From the NCBI GenBank assembly GCA_030141605.1, contig JAQGDQ010000311.1, positions 129,001 through 189,000 of the forward strand: DNA of 60,000 bases. The letters run 5' to 3'. This document shows, one piece after another, positions 13,788 through 27,989 of the stretch. Source of the DNA: Tubiluchus corallicola (lineage: Eukaryota > Priapulida > Priapulimorpha > Priapulimorphida > Tubiluchidae). The stretch's first letter is position 1. Every line of letters begins with the position of its first letter. Made by a program: the position numbers and the translations under genes. The notes beneath the pieces are model-generated. The model saw only the letters and a program-made list of their open reading frames with translations, was not told the origin of the DNA and made no database searches.

Positions 13788-14419
13788 CAGTAGTTGAGCT
13801 GCCCAGGTAGAATAGCACAATTACCGGACACACAACTTTGTACTTCACCTAAACAATTTCTAGTTTTGTCAGTGGACGACCTGAACAATTGATACATGTG
13901 CAATTCTGCAGACAACAAACGTTGACGATTATCGTCAAAAGAACTCTGGGCATCACATACCTAGCGACATATAATTACGAAGCACACTGCAACTCAACAC
14001 GATTGTTAGCAGAACGCTAGGTACCAAATAGATTTGTGTCTTCATCAACAAAGAAACTACACACCATATAACCTACAATTCTAAATTTTTACCAGCACTT
14101 CATTTACACACCACATTTACAAACCTACAAGCTTTTCTACATTGTACATATCCACATAATCATAAGAAAACTGCATCACTACACGCCACATCTGCATATT
14201 TATTAGACGCTGCAATTTCTTTTATAAATATCCATCAGCAAATTGACCTTATTAGCCTACTAGTCCCTAGAGAACGCAGAATACAAAACTAAATCACTGC
14301 TCTGGGCACATACGATACTAAAGCAATAACTGCATGCAAAATCAACGCAAAACATGGGCTGAGCAACAAATTTAATATAGCAATATAAGAGCAGGACAAT
14401 GTAGGAATAGGAGAAAGAT

Positions 14420-15004
14420 TAGTGTTGCCAAATCGTCACGAACCGAAATCACGAGTTAAGAGCCAACTAGGGGAGTCGGGATCGGGACAGAGCTCCGGAA
14501 GCCTACGCGTTTCCTGTATTTTAGACGAATTATGAGGCCTTTTTTCAGAAACAAAAGTCAAGAAATTTAAACCACAAAATAGTAAAATTTCTTGATTATA
14601 GACTCTAAAAAACCCTAAAATCCTAAAGCAGTGTACATCAGTTTTTACAGTTCCTTCCTGGTCCCACTACATTTCTTACGTTTTTTAGATTTCTGGAGAT
14701 AGATGGTTTATGTTAAGTGAATTAAAGCTAAACCGGAAGAATACTTGCATTATGCACTAAACAGAAGCCATGTAACCTTTCACACTTAATTTAATAAGTC
14801 TACTATTTTACTTAACAAAGATTCCGCAGGTTTTTAGGTTAGCCTTATGCAACGGTTCAACAGCATGCAAGATGAATTTCCGTTATTCCACTTAAATTTC
14901 AACGTGATGGTCGAAATCAGGAGATTTCAGAATTTGTCAAAAATCCGACGAAATACGAATGTATGGTTGAATTTCAGGAAACATCAGGAGTGGTGGCAAC
15001 CCTA
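14420..15004. mobile_element. hAT-like non-autonomous element
   Basis: 585 bp with ends TAGTGTTGCCAAATCG and, read inward from the right, TAGGGTTGCCACCACTCC. The TAG-GTTGCCA terminus fits hAT elements. Flanking 8-mers AGAAAGAT and AGTAAGTC match only partly, so the target duplication is unproven. No transposase. Confidence 0.5.
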
Positions 15005-15797
15005 AGTAAGTCCAAGAAACATAATCACAGACATCTTACACAATTTTACATATCAACTCTGCAGAGAATTCCTAGTAACGCCTAGTTTGGACCGATCTAA
15101 AATATTTTTAAATAATAATCGCCCATAGGTGTTCTTCATTGGGAAAAGCTTTTGATTTTCATTTCGGGAGCTACGCAAATTAATTTAACAAATTCCATTA
15201 AGCCCCCGCTTTAATTATGACGCAGAAACTCATTTTGGTAACACGGTGACGAATTCAAGAAAATATTTATTTTCCATCAAAAACAACTTACGTTTAATAA
15301 TTAAAAATTCCAGTACTATCATTACGTAATTACTTGCTAACCCTTGTATGCGATACTGATGAGACATTCAAATTTGCATTGTAACACAATCTTAATTAGC
15401 TCCATTATAGACGTCACTATTGTATATAACGGCTAGTCTTTGAAGTTATTCATGGCCGTAGCTGAGAAATATAATTAAAATAAATAAACGGTTCATTTCC
15501 AATAAGATTCTGCTATATGCAGCACTTATAACAACACTACATAACTCGTGCATATTTCAAAAGGTGCTTACATTTGATAAATAAATTTATAATGTGCACC
15601 TGACTGCCTAATAAACTAAAAACAAGTATGCTATATAAAATTCAAGCACCTACTCTCAGCATTAAACTTCAATCAGCAGTTTCTTAATTTTCCACAAATG
15701 TTAAATTTGTTTACTTTTTTATTTATTTTAGTTGTTGTTCTTGATAATTAAAGTAGCTCAGATAATATACAACTTGGTTCAGTTAGTAGGAAAAAAT

Positions 15798-15867
15798 CAT
15801 ATATTTTAGAAGCTCAAAAATCTAAAATCTTCATATTTTAGAAGCTCAAAAAATCTAAAATCTTCAG
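15798..15867. repeat. 36-bp duplication
   Basis: ATATTTTAGAAGCTCAAAAA(A)TCTAAAATCTTCA is repeated twice in tandem. Intergenic. Confidence 0.85.
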
Positions 15868-16880
15868 CAAATGTGAACGCAGCTTTTCAATTGGCAGAGA
15901 GGAATGATTCGCCGTTTACTAAATTATCACTATAGGCTTTACTATTTCCAATCACAACAAATAACTTCCAATTCAGAAATCCCAAAAGGTGAAAAACAAC
16001 TGGATATTCCTGTAAACCTCAGCATGCATTGATTAGCCTAGGTTTAAAATTGTCACAAAATATTTTCGTCAAATTCTTACTTAGTGCAACCATAACCTCG
16101 TACGGCAAATCTGTAATTTTTAGAAAAAAGCCTAAACTCTAAACTGTCTGGAAAGTTATCAGCCTTGTGTAAAATTGCAGCTGCAGCTAAAACAATAAAA
16201 TTTTGAATTGGTTAAGGCAAGTCGGGTGTGAAATAGGTGGTTGATTAAATTTCCAGCTGACCGACCTTCAGTTTAAAAACCATTCAACACACAAAACTAA
16301 TTTCATACTTATTTATCTATTTTATGTTTCACTGAATTTCTGATAATTTACTCAGTTGAAATTAATATGTACTTTGCCTACAATTTCGAATAAGAATAAA
16401 ACAACCAGGTGCAGTCAAACAGTATTTAATTTTTGTAATTAGTACTTTTGCGTGACAACGCGAACATAATGAATAAACTTATTTCACCATCAAAATTTTT
16501 AACTATCAATATACTCAACTAATTCTTTTTTGGGGCATATCGTAGACATATTAATGTATTTTCACATTATAATACAGGTCCGTAACAAAACAGATTTTTG
16601 CCTGACGGAAGTTAAAGAAAAAGCAAATTAACTAACCTAGAAATGCAGGTAAGCCGGTCTTTCAAAATTTCAAAATAATAAAGATTTATAATTTCCATGA
16701 ATTCAGTTATTCTACACAACGGAAATAAAGAGGAATCATGTAATTCATGAAGAAAATCCTGTGAAACACTGCTGTCATTTTTTATTTTATGATTTTGCTT
16801 GACACTGCAACAACGAGTCGTCATTTCAAACTTCAATTTGACTTGGAAATTGTAAAACACGAAACGCACTATGCACTTAC

Positions 16881-16935
16881 CTCTTCGTGGACATGTGGAA
16901 ACAATGCCATAGTGACAATGTGTATTTTGCGCCAT
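16881..16935 (-). other. Candidate first exon (unidentified)
   Basis: On the minus strand AGGAGATGG gives a good start context, and GAAGAG/GTAAGTGC is a strong donor at the other end. Two starts are possible (16935, reading MAQNTHC; 16910, reading MALFPHVHEE). No downstream exon joins convincingly. Confidence 0.2.
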
Positions 16936-17013
16936 CTCCTGGCTGCGTCAAAACTTTTCTTATTTTTCCGTGAATTTGAATTCATGGTACAAATTAATAA
17001 CAAATTGGTCTAA

Positions 17014-20000
17014 CCACCACAATAAAAGCACGACTTCTTTATTATCAAAAATAGATCATTTAAAGCACGTGAGAGTCATCAGTTCACAGCGGGAGAAGGC
17101 CATAGCGCCATTGATGTAATTAGCAATGGCTTAATAATGTTAACCCATTACACAGGCTGCATTAGATGAAATTCATTTCATGCTTGACTTACGAAGCCAC
17201 GGTAAAACCCTGCGACACGCTAAGCACACGGTATGTACTAGTCTAGTCTACCACACCCACCATTTATTCTTTTCAGTAAATCCTGCACCACAGACTTTCA
17301 CGGTTAATACAAAGACATGTGCTCGCGGAGTACGCATAAATTTCTCAAGAATAAAAACTAATTAGCTACTTGCACTTGCTACACTGTCCGTCGCAACGAA
17401 CAATGGAAATAAGAAGTGATGTTATGCGTGGAATGATCAGCAAACACCCTCAAGGCGTGCTACAATTTCCTCTCAACAACTCAGAAGGAGATGAGAAGTT
17501 TTCATCAGTAACCGACAGACACTCGATGTCTTCACCTTCATTTCTGGCTTCACAATGCGGCGCTCTCCGTGGCTTCTTACATTGTTTAATAAGTCCGATT
17601 AGGTTGCTCAGCTGTGACATCAAAACTGTGCAGCCAGCGTATTTGTTCGTCGCAACACAAACACGCGCAATGAATGCGACGAGCAAGTATAATTATTATC
17701 TGCGTCAGTTCTCACAAACACCGAGGCATCGGGGCAGTAGAAAGCTTAATATCCATTTCAAGATGAACTAATCAAGGCAGAACCTCTAGATGAACATCAG
17801 CTAAAAGACTTCTTATGGTTGACGCAGGCGTTAGTACAGGTGCTTCACAAACTCGAGAGAGAAATTCAACATCATCGCTTAAAATAACTGTAAAGTTTGA
17901 TTCCGAAGATTATGTGTCCCCCTTAATGGTTCAGCCGTCAATTGCCACGCGTCTAAACCGATTCGACGCGTGGTGATTAAGAAGATTTTACAACTAAAAG
18001 TGAAGATTTTCAGCGATGTCGCACCTGCCGACTAAATCACCGAAGAAACACAACCTGCAGAGAACCTAAAGCTGTACGGAAGCCTTGCAGAAGCCAGAGA
18101 GCTGCAGAGGAGACAGATTTTCACGTGCGCACATCAACGGCCACGAATTAGAACAACACAGTCAACAACAACAGCGCAGGAGGACAGCTCATATGATTGG
18201 TTGTTATATGAAATACACGAACTGTGTGCAAACCTTTTAATGTGCAGTTAATGTACAGGAAGCACAGTGTGCAAAATGTCGAACACAAAGCAATCTAGAG
18301 CATTTACAATACAAAAGGATTTGCTGACAGACGTCCACACAGGGGAAACGAGTGCTCAAATGACATTAGTGCTTGATCAAATCTCATTCGCCAAAAAACA
18401 CTGCCTGGTGACTTGAACAAAATCTGAAACTCTTTAACATCTTTTGGCAGAAATCTTGAAGTCTGTTGCTCTTTTTGCGGGCGTGGCACCACTAACAGTT
18501 GTACCACTGTTTCACTGACAGTGATCCACAATTATTTACTTTAACTGTACTGTGAAAAAGAACTCAAAACGTCCCGCAAAACAGTATCTACCAGAAGAAC
18601 TGAGTACTATCTTAGCATTCCACGGAAAATTAGAACTGAAACTCAAAAAGGAACATAAAGATACTGCAATGGACTTCAGAGATGCTAAGACCTCATAGTG
18701 CAACTTTGATTCTAGAAAGAACTTCTTTGACACAGACAGCAGACAGCACGACTTGTGTGTGCAAGTAAGTTAAAATTAGGAAACCGATTAAAGCAGCACA
18801 AACTTGTATGATATAAATTATTAATTTTACAAGCCGCTAAGATTTGCAACCGCATCTTTGAACTCCTGTTTACAGCCACACAAATTCCCGCACATACCAG
18901 AACCATGCACACCTATATACATTCACACCTAGAAAAGTCAAGCTTTCAAGGATGGTACAATAGCACACTGAATAACCTTTAAGTGGAAGAAATAGTCCAA
19001 TCTCAAAATTGAATCACTCACCAAAGGTTATTCAATACCATTTTCGCAACGTTTATTATACACAGTATAAGTTTACGGTCATTACTATAATTTTGGAGCC
19101 ACTAAACTTAACCTTTAAACTCGAATTAGTCGACAGGCAAAAAAAGTGCCATGTCATGAGATAAACACGCGATTAGAAGTATTATACCTCCTTACTTAGT
19201 ACTGCAGTTTGATTTTACAATAAGCTATTGTGTCGTGGAGTCAGTTGCAGGCCTCAAACCACTGCCCTCGAATTACTAACCAAAAACCACCTAGGATTTA
19301 ACCTGCATTAGTTTCTGGACATTATTGCCAACTGCGGGTACGCATTTTACAACTTAGAACAAGAAAGAGTAGTTTTCTGGTACTTGATACTAAAACAGTT
19401 CCTGATCTTTGTAAATATTTGCTCTTTCAAGTCCTAAACAATAACTTTTAAGTCATACATTTAAAACTTCATCATGACGATAGTGAAGGTAAAGATCACA
19501 AGTTTTTAAGCGTCGTAAAAGCTCCTGTTGACTTATTACACAGCTCGTCTTCTTCCTAAGAAAGTTTTATAAGTGTTACAAATGAGGATAGACACGCGTA
19601 ATTAACTTAGTTACATTTAAGAAAGCCATTAACACATTATCGATTTCATTAGGTCGCTAACATGATGGACAGGTTAAGTTTTATGAATCTCTTTTCGAAA
19701 ATGCCCAAAACTGTATAAAAACACATATGTAGGTACCCTGAGGAAAGTTAGACACATACATAAAATAATTCTACTCATTATTCTTAGCAAGTAACTTTTC
19801 TAATAATGGGAAGCACTGTGATCTTATCTACAAACTCCACTCCGCCTTCTTCCTTCTTATGCAACTCACTGAAACAATTTAGCACTAACCTTAACGCTTA
19901 ATGCTAATGCAACCAAATATCCCCTAACTTAACAGTAACCTCTCAACCGATATGGTCACCAGTCCAGTACCATTGTAATTATGCCATATTATTTCATATG

Positions 20001-20752
20001 TTAGTGCAACACGAATTCTTTTATTGAAAAACCCATATTTTTGGCTAAAATTCGCTGAATCCGACGAACGAGAATGAATTTGTGAGGACGCTCAAATTTA
20101 CACCTTTTCACTCTGGTTCACGATCTAGCAGAAATCAATTCCGGAAGCTGCATGCAGCACTTCCATCGTGAACCACGTTCAGAATGTTTAGTTAGGAGTC
20201 CAACAGATGGCGCCACACAGTCGATTAAGTAAATAGGGCGCATTTGTCCTTAGACTGTGACAAAACATATTTATGTCAATTTGCTTGAACAAATCATAAC
20301 ACATATAATGTTTTTATGGCAAAAAGCAGAGAGTTTCAAAGGCTTTCAAAAACACAATGATATAAAACGCTCCCGCAAGACTCGATTTACGGACGTTAAC
20401 TAAATTCTCCAGAGTAACTGGAGTGAATTTTGTCAATTTTCTGAAATGCTGACAGCCAGTTGTAACTGTTTATTGCCTTTCAGTAAATGCTTCTAGTGGC
20501 TAATTAATCAAACTACGAATTATTACTTTAAAAGCTGTCAAACTATTTTCCAGACATCACAAATGTCAAACTAAAAACAAAAATTGATAAAATCTTGCAC
20601 AATGTGTATCACTTATGCTGATAGGGCTCAGTAAGGAAATCAAGGGTCAGTTGGTGACGAGAACGACAGAGGTTTGAGACTGTGCTTGAAGTATCAATAG
20701 TAGCAAATTTAAACACAAACTTATCTCAGAAACGTTACTTACTTGAGCAACT
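17014..20752. other. Intergenic, no supported gene
   Basis: Contains a GC-richer stretch (about 17,200–18,250) with a 133-codon plus-strand frame at 17370–17771 that overlaps a 78-codon minus frame. No domain, splice support or similarity is visible. The remainder is AT-rich. Confidence 0.4.
17945..17973. repeat. GC-rich perfect inverted repeat
   Basis: CCACGCGTC and GACGCGTGG form a 9-bp perfect stem around an 11-nt loop. It stands out in AT-rich intergenic DNA. Function unknown. Confidence 0.7.
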
Positions 20753-20941
20753 CATGTAAATTTCTTACAACAATCCAGTACTTATGCAGTGTTTGAAGCC
20801 ATGTAAATTTCTTACAACAATCCAGTACTTATGCAGTGTTTGAAGCTATGTAAATTTCTTACAACAATCCAGTACTTATGCAGTGTTTGAAGCCATGTAA
20901 ATTTCTTACAATAATCCAGTACTTATGCAGTGTTTGAAGCC
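20753..20941. repeat. 47-bp tandem array (4 copies)
   Basis: Copies start at 20753, 20800, 20847 and 20894 with unit CATGTAAATTTCTTACAACA, ATCCAGTACTTATGCAGTGT, TTGAAGC. Almost identical. Intergenic. Confidence 0.95.
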
Positions 20942-23728
20942 ACTCTTCCCAACAAGAACTACTACATTTAACAACAAGTCTACTACACTTGTCTCAGTCA
21001 AGCATTTAGCTTGTTCTGAGAAGAATAAAAAACAAAAAAATGTACAAATACTAGTATTGGCAATCATGGCAGGAAAGAGATCACTCAAGTTGAAAAAAGC
21101 AAAATGTGTACATTGCAAATATGCAGAAACTTTAAGCAAGGGCATTATACAATAAAAAATATCACATTTATGTACTTGTGAACCAAATTTATATTAGAAT
21201 GCCTTCAATGCTTTGCAAAAAAAACAAACGCATGCAAAATATGCAAGCAAGAGAATTAATCAATATAACAACCAGGAAATAATTGTATGTGTAATTGCCT
21301 CGCCTTAAGCAATATAACGGATATGTTAATTGTTCACCATAAAATTGGCTTTAAATAATTTTTTGTAATATGTAAACAGAGTAACTAAATATTATAACCA
21401 TGCCCTTATATAATCTACACGGCTAACTTTCTTGCACAATACAGTTACATTATTCATTTTAGCACACCTTCGCGAGATCTGCCTTACTTAAGAGAGCTTT
21501 ATGTAATACAATAAGTTGAAACTTTTTTGGCTTAGACTGCTCTTTGCTCAATAAATGAGTACAAGATTAGATGTGAAACCTCACAATTTCAACAGCACTT
21601 GACAGAAATAATGTGAGCGTTTAAATGTGTTAAAATGAAACAAATTAAAAATCAGCAGCACCTAGGGCATGCATAGAAGGCTGGACGATAAACTACATGA
21701 TCACAAATTTGTACTTTTTTTAAATGTACCATGTAACTAACTGTACAGTAAGATGTCCAGTTACTCATATTAAGGAAGCCAAACGTGTTTTTTGTTCTTC
21801 AGTTTAAATTCTATTTCTACATGGAAGGTTTTTCCTTCTAAAATTAGTTCATTTTGAATTTTGTTGCCATGGGAATGGGTTGAAAAACAATTACGTGTTC
21901 CAACGTGCTGGGTACATATTCTACGCTACTAGAAACCAGACCGGAATGTGAAGCATGGTTACTTGCTTGGTTGTAATGGAAAGAAATGTTTCGTTCATTG
22001 CCCAAAAATTTAATGGGTTTTTCCTTGTCCTATGCCTGTCTACTCCACGAAGGTTCACATGAAAAAACACGTTAGACGAACAAAACGATAACATTATGGC
22101 AAAACTCTTAATAGGTTATTACTTCACAAAAGAGTAACCAGAAAGTAAATCAATATTCATAAGTATCGTAATAACAGATTAGAGATGTCACGACACAAGC
22201 AAACATTCTGTATAATTCTTCCAAGCAAAATTTCTCTTCTTTTAGTAAAACGGTCGAACTTAAACCTCTAAAGCTCTGCTCAATATTTATTAAACTACGT
22301 CCTTTCCTAGCAAATTTTTGCTGGGTTACGCAACATTAACAACAAATTCCCTGACTTAGAAAATTACTCTCGGTGAACGTGTATTCAGCCAACCTCAGCA
22401 CAACTGCTAGAGACACCAATTTCAGAAAAACGCTGCATTGAGCAGTATGTCAATGACAGTACCATATTGATCTGAACCCACGCATTACAGGAGAATCTAT
22501 ACAAGTCAGAATCTCCACATGGAAGCCATTGATTATAGTATACATCCCACCAGTAAGCCCAACTCTGCCTGAAACGCCTGCGTTTCCAGTTTTTTTGAAA
22601 TGTAACAAATGGTGTGCGTAGGAAACTGTACACCACTACCCAGTATTAACATAAAATGTTACACACTGACTAATGCAATATTTACATTAATGATTACATT
22701 AATAATGACTAGGAGAAAATTGAGGCAGTTAAACAACTCACCTAATGCCTCTAGCACAGAATTATTTTTAAACAGTGTAGATAAGAAAGCAGTACTTTAA
22801 AATAGCAGAATATATGCATAGTTTCACAGAGAACCGAAATGCCAGTTTCTATTCTGCTGAGCTAAGTAAAAACGCTACATTTTACTGCCTTCACTGATGA
22901 ACTGTCAATATTGTTGTTTTAAATTATGTTAGTCGTTTGAAGGCTAACACAATTATATAAGTTATAAATGTTGAAGGATCACAGTGAAACAATGAATTTT
23001 GAAAGAAATGGTTAATCTAAAAAACTATTAGCATAAATATCACTATGTAATAGGCCTTGTAATTTAATTGGCGATTTTACTAGTACAAATCTTGAAACTT
23101 ACAATTTTTGCCATGGCTTAGTGCTATTACATAGCAAAACTGACTTATTTTGCTGCTTTAAAAATGCAAAAACACTTCTTACTTCACTATCAAAACTAGT
23201 TCTTAGAAGCACTAGCAAGGTACTTATCACAAATTAATATATAAACAAAATTCACTCAATTTTAAAGTTACTTCGTTAAATTAAGCTAAAACTACTTTTA
23301 TATGCATTTTTAAACATAGTTTAAATGAAGCCATGAAGTTTAAATGTTGTTTTATAAAATGTTGCAACATTTTTAAAGCTAAAATTTTATTTTTTACATT
23401 TTTATAGTTGCTAGGTTCCAGAATGCTCGAATGGTTGAACATTTTTAGGCTCTCACATATTTGACAAATGTGCCTCTGAAGTCTGAACAACGTGTCTAAC
23501 AATTCCACTATAAATTGTCTTGACCTAGCACCTCCTAACTGCCTTGCAGTCATGATGAATCACCCAATAAGCTTTACTACCCACTTGGTCAATTCTGTTA
23601 GTCTTTGAATAAATCTTGCATTCACCCTCACTCTTCCATGAATAGTGATGTGATGTAGCTACATTTAACTCATGACATCTGTAATGCTTCTTTGAACAAA
23701 GAGTCAGACATCTTAGACCAGTTTTTAT
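20942..23728. other. Intergenic, nothing recognised
   Basis: AT-rich DNA with only short chance frames; no array, RNA gene or element end seen. Confidence 0.4.
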
Positions 23729-23732
23729 TTAA

Positions 23733-24270
23733 AGGAAAACCGGATGATTGTTTAGACTCAATCTCATTTTAATTTACTGTCCAAAATATACGTTTTCTTC
23801 TCTATAAATGTTAGTAATTGTTTCTTATATTTTAATCATTAGCTTAGAAAGTTAATTAACGGCAGCTGAACACAGCTATTGCTTACGTCAGAAACTAACC
23901 ACATTTTGTGCAATAACAGGCATCTTCCCTTACGCATCAAGCATTTTTGCATAAGTGTTACTGTTTAAACGCGTGATGTCACGAAAATGTGCTCTACATC
24001 ATATGACGTCAGAAACTAACAGAGTAGTGATCTTGGTTATCACGGTGCAGCCTTCTATTTGTCGGCCACGTGCACGTGACAAAAAGGCGCCGCTGCCAAT
24101 CTTAGTAGATTCACTGAGCTGCGCGTAGCTTTGAAAGTTTAACGAAATTTGAGTATCCAAGGCAATTATTATTTAATGTAAGCTTCGATATAAAAAAGCT
24201 ATTGTAGTTTTCAACATTTTAGAGCATTCTTTATTCTGAAGTAATGTTTACACAATCGGCCGGTTTTCTT
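23733..24270. mobile_element. TTAA-flanked MITE, copy 1
   Basis: 538 bp bounded by TTAA at 23729–23732 and 24271–24274. Terminal inverted repeats begin AGGAAAACCGG(A)TGATTG on the left and AAGAAAACCGGCCGATTG on the right. No transposase frame. TTAA targets suggest a piggyBac-type mobilising enzyme, although the termini are not the classical CCC start. A homologous copy in opposite orientation lies at 58244–58792. Internal direct repeats ACGTCAGAAACTAAC occur at 23885 and 24006. Confidence 0.85.
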
Positions 24271-24274
24271 TTAA

Positions 24275-27200
24275 GGGTACTACCCACGATGCTTAAGGTA
24301 AGGAAATAAGTTTATTATGTAATGTCAGTAAAAGTAGGGACTTGTAATTGAATCACCAGATCTTACAAAAGTACTTGTAATAGTATTTTACAAAGAACTG
24401 AGACAGTTGTAGATGCATTGCCACACACTGCCAGCTAACAGCCCGGCGAAAATTTTATTCTTTGTTTTGTCACTGACGCTAAGATGCTATTCATCTATAT
24501 GAAGTCATTCAATTTTTTTACAATTTTCTGTTCATACTGTACAGTGACTTTTTACTTCCTATTCACCAAGCATGACCATCCAAAAACATAAATTTATACC
24601 AGCACAGTTCTTTATCTCGTGCTTTGAAAACTAAAACAGTGCCATTAATTATCTCAATCATTTCAAAGTTGCTTGATGGTGCTTCGAAAGGTGATCAAGG
24701 AAGGGCATAATCTGTCGGAGCCATTTTGTAACCTTTGTTTCTTTATTGAAACACATTCATAGACATCACCAAATCGCAATTGCATTATGAATCTTTGCAT
24801 TAATACAGCAGAACAGATTCTGCACTGATTTACAGAGTAGGATTTTTTATTTGCTACCTTATACTATGTTCTTATCTAAAAATGATTCAGGTTTGAACAT
24901 GCATTTTCTGTGTTAGGGACCATAAGAATTCCATGACAGCAGTAGCCACATGTAGACGTGTGGTAAAATGTAACTGCGTGCAAACGGTGTAGGCACTTGT
25001 AGCGTGTAGCATATATTGTATATATGCTATAAACGGTAACCACCTAAACTACAAGTGGGCCCAGTCAAATTTGCTGTTCACAAATGTATTGTTGCTATAA
25101 AAATGATTTTTAAACTACACTGTCTTATCAGTTATTTTACATGTCAAACGATATTATTCACAAATCACAGGCTCCGACAACTAATTCAATGTAATCAGTT
25201 GTTTGATTTTTGAAACTATTAAGTTAATCAACAAAAATAATTAAACTTAAATATTTAGAACTTTAAATAAGGAAGAAATGCGAGGACAATGTACGGCTAT
25301 ATTTACTGACGACCACCAATTTCACCTAATGGTAATGTAATCGGTAGCAATGGTAACTGCATCTGCAGGAGGTCAGCCTACTAAGAAATACCTAAGGACG
25401 TTGCTAACGTACGACTAACGCTATGTGCATCAAAACAGAAAATCAAGTAGGTCTTACCGTTTCGTTTACATTTGTTTCTGAGCTCATTGTGACTTCGTGT
25501 AAGGCATTCACTGCAAAATACCCTAGATGAGAAAAGTCACAAAATTCTCACATAAACATAAAAATCCTTGACACACACGCATCATGCGGACTCTCTAGTA
25601 GGTAAAACTAAAAAATAATTAAAATGAATAAAATTTAGCTTATAGTTGTCAATCTTGATATTTTTAACGGAGTTTAATGTAGAAAATACAAATTCGTCAG
25701 AATACAAACATTAATGATATTGTCATAAAGATATAAAGAAGTTTAAATTGTTATGCCAAGGGCGTATCCCAGGTATCCCTGCATTCCCTAGAAACGCGAA
25801 AGCATTGACCTGGCCAGTTGCAGCTGCTGTCTGCTATTTTTTTTCAGTTCTGTGAGCTATGTAACAATATTATAGCAATTGGTATTATATTATTGCAACC
25901 ATGGGAAAATGACAAAACTCTAGTCACCATTGCCGTCAGTGTACATCAATATGGCACTTGCAAAAATTGAACTAATGCATTACATTTTAAAATGAAATAC
26001 GTAGTGCTGTTTCATGCGTATTATTGGCTTTAATACTTTTTAATAACAAATAATCGATTCGTTTTGGAATTCCCTCAAAAATTTTCACGAGTTCCTAAAA
26101 AAATTAATAAAAATCAGGTTAACAGAGTTAGAAAGTGCTACCGTGCCTTAAAATACTTTGGGATATGAAATAGTTTTTCTAATAAAATCTAATTTATTGC
26201 TTAAATCTTTTAGGATTATTTTATTTGCTTCAACTCCCTCTTCTTTACTGATTACTTATTAAGTTTATTTCAATAAAATTTTAATAACAACTTTTTGGTC
26301 TTTTGTCTCCCAGTTTTATTTACATCCTCTACTGCAATTAAATTTTAAAATCCGGTCTGGTTATTAACGAGGAAAATTAATATGATGTTTAACTTATTGT
26401 TCCTTGCCTGCTGCTCTTTACAGTAATTTAGAAAACTAAAAATAATTTTCACTTGATCTTACCTTGTACCAAATAATAATAGACAGGAAAATAATATTAT
26501 TAGATTACTAGGGTGCATTTTACTTCGGTTTTGTTTACTTTGATTTTGAAAACTGCAAATAATTATATAGTAGGCTGTAGGCCTGCTGTGGGACAGAGTG
26601 TACAACAAGTCAAACGAAAATCTGATGATATTTCATATCCGCCTCATTTTGAAGCGTGGTAATAAGTACACATTTTAGCACCTACACTTAATTGTTTTGC
26701 ACTATGGTTTAAGAACGGATCTGGTTTTCCTTCAACTTAGTCAAAGGGTGACTTACAAATGGTATCTGCTCTTATCACTGCAGTATGCATATTTTTGCAC
26801 AAATCAATTTTAATTTAGCTGGAAAGACCAGACAAGACATATGCATACTGTAACAAAGTCATAGGTTTACCACAACTGTTAGACATAACATGCAAGTAAT
26901 AATAATGGTAAAGATAACCCCTTAAAATAAAGATGTCTTTATTATAGAGTAGAAACTGATCTATAAAATCAATGATATCATAACATTTAATTTTACAGCT
27001 AGCTAATTAGTATAATTTAGCACAACTGTAAAAAAACGTTGAAAAGGCATGATATTATGATGGTTAAAAATATTTGCATTCTGTTATATCCACAGATTTA
27101 ATAGTTAGTCACTTGAACACCAAACAAAAACAACAACAAAAGAGCCGCCAATGCGGGCTTATAAACAATGTTCATTTCTATAGTAAAGGTATAAATTAAT

Positions 27201-27882
27201 TAGACATAATTTAATTTATTTTCAATTATTAATTGGCAGTTTCACCTCACTTGAAATCTTTTGTAAAACTTACTAAATTCAACTTCTTGCCTGTTCAGAA
27301 ACTACAATAACTGATAAATACATGGATTTAATTACATAACTTTTTCACATGATATTATGTAGCATTATTTTTCATACAAAATATAACAGCACTATATCAA
27401 TTACATTATCAAACTCAGCAAATTGTAATTTAGTTCTTCTGCAAGTTAGGAGATTAATTAGGAGTTAAACAGATATCATCACACATTTGTGCTGGAGAAT
27501 GTATTGTCACAGTCAGTTAGGACAGAATAATCATTAATGTGTCTTAGTTCTGTTCTGTCACTGCAGGCTTAGGTCAGACGTTAGACATGTATAGTTGTAA
27601 ATTCATCATTACAAACAAAAAACACTAAATTCAGTTTTAGTTAGGTGTCTTTTAGCAATGCAAAATATTTTGCCAAGGTTTAGAGAATACGACATTCTGT
27701 TAGTAGTGCACAATGTGGTCAAAAGCTATATCAAGGGTACGTGAAACCACAGTTCCAAGCTCAGCATTAGTACAATTCTCAGTTATGCTGTTGTACAAGT
27801 CACCATCTTAAGTACATTAGGCCTTTTACATAATAGTAAAACAATGTTTTTATCGAACAGGTCAACATTGATCGAGTGGTCA
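24275..27882. other. Intergenic, 3' side of WDR1
   Basis: No gene seen. WDR1's 3' UTR must lie at the right end. The first clear AATAAA on the minus strand is at 27215–27220, about 660 nt after the stop. A small inverted repeat TAGCATATA/TATATGCTA lies near 25,015. Confidence 0.4.
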
Positions 27883-27989
27883 CTAATGCGTAATGTCCCA
27901 TGTCCGAATATTGCAATCCTGACCAGCAGATACTACTTGATTGTCATTTAGCCACACCAATCCAGTGATAGGACTCATCGGATGTGCAT
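27883..27989 (-). CDS. WDR1: WDR1 exon 14 (stop)
   Basis: Encodes residues 568–602 and [31 protein letters not shown]. This matches the conserved family ending ...WTITY. Acceptor CTGTTACAG. Confidence 0.92.

Noticed and set aside
17370-17771. 133-codon plus-strand ORF
   Set aside because: No domain or family resemblance, overlaps an opposite-strand frame, and no supporting splice sites.
24244-24297. Exon-like ATG...AAG/GTAAGG on the plus strand, reading MFTQSAGFLLRVLPTMLK
   Set aside because: Most of it is the terminal inverted repeat of the TTAA MITE; nothing downstream joins to it.
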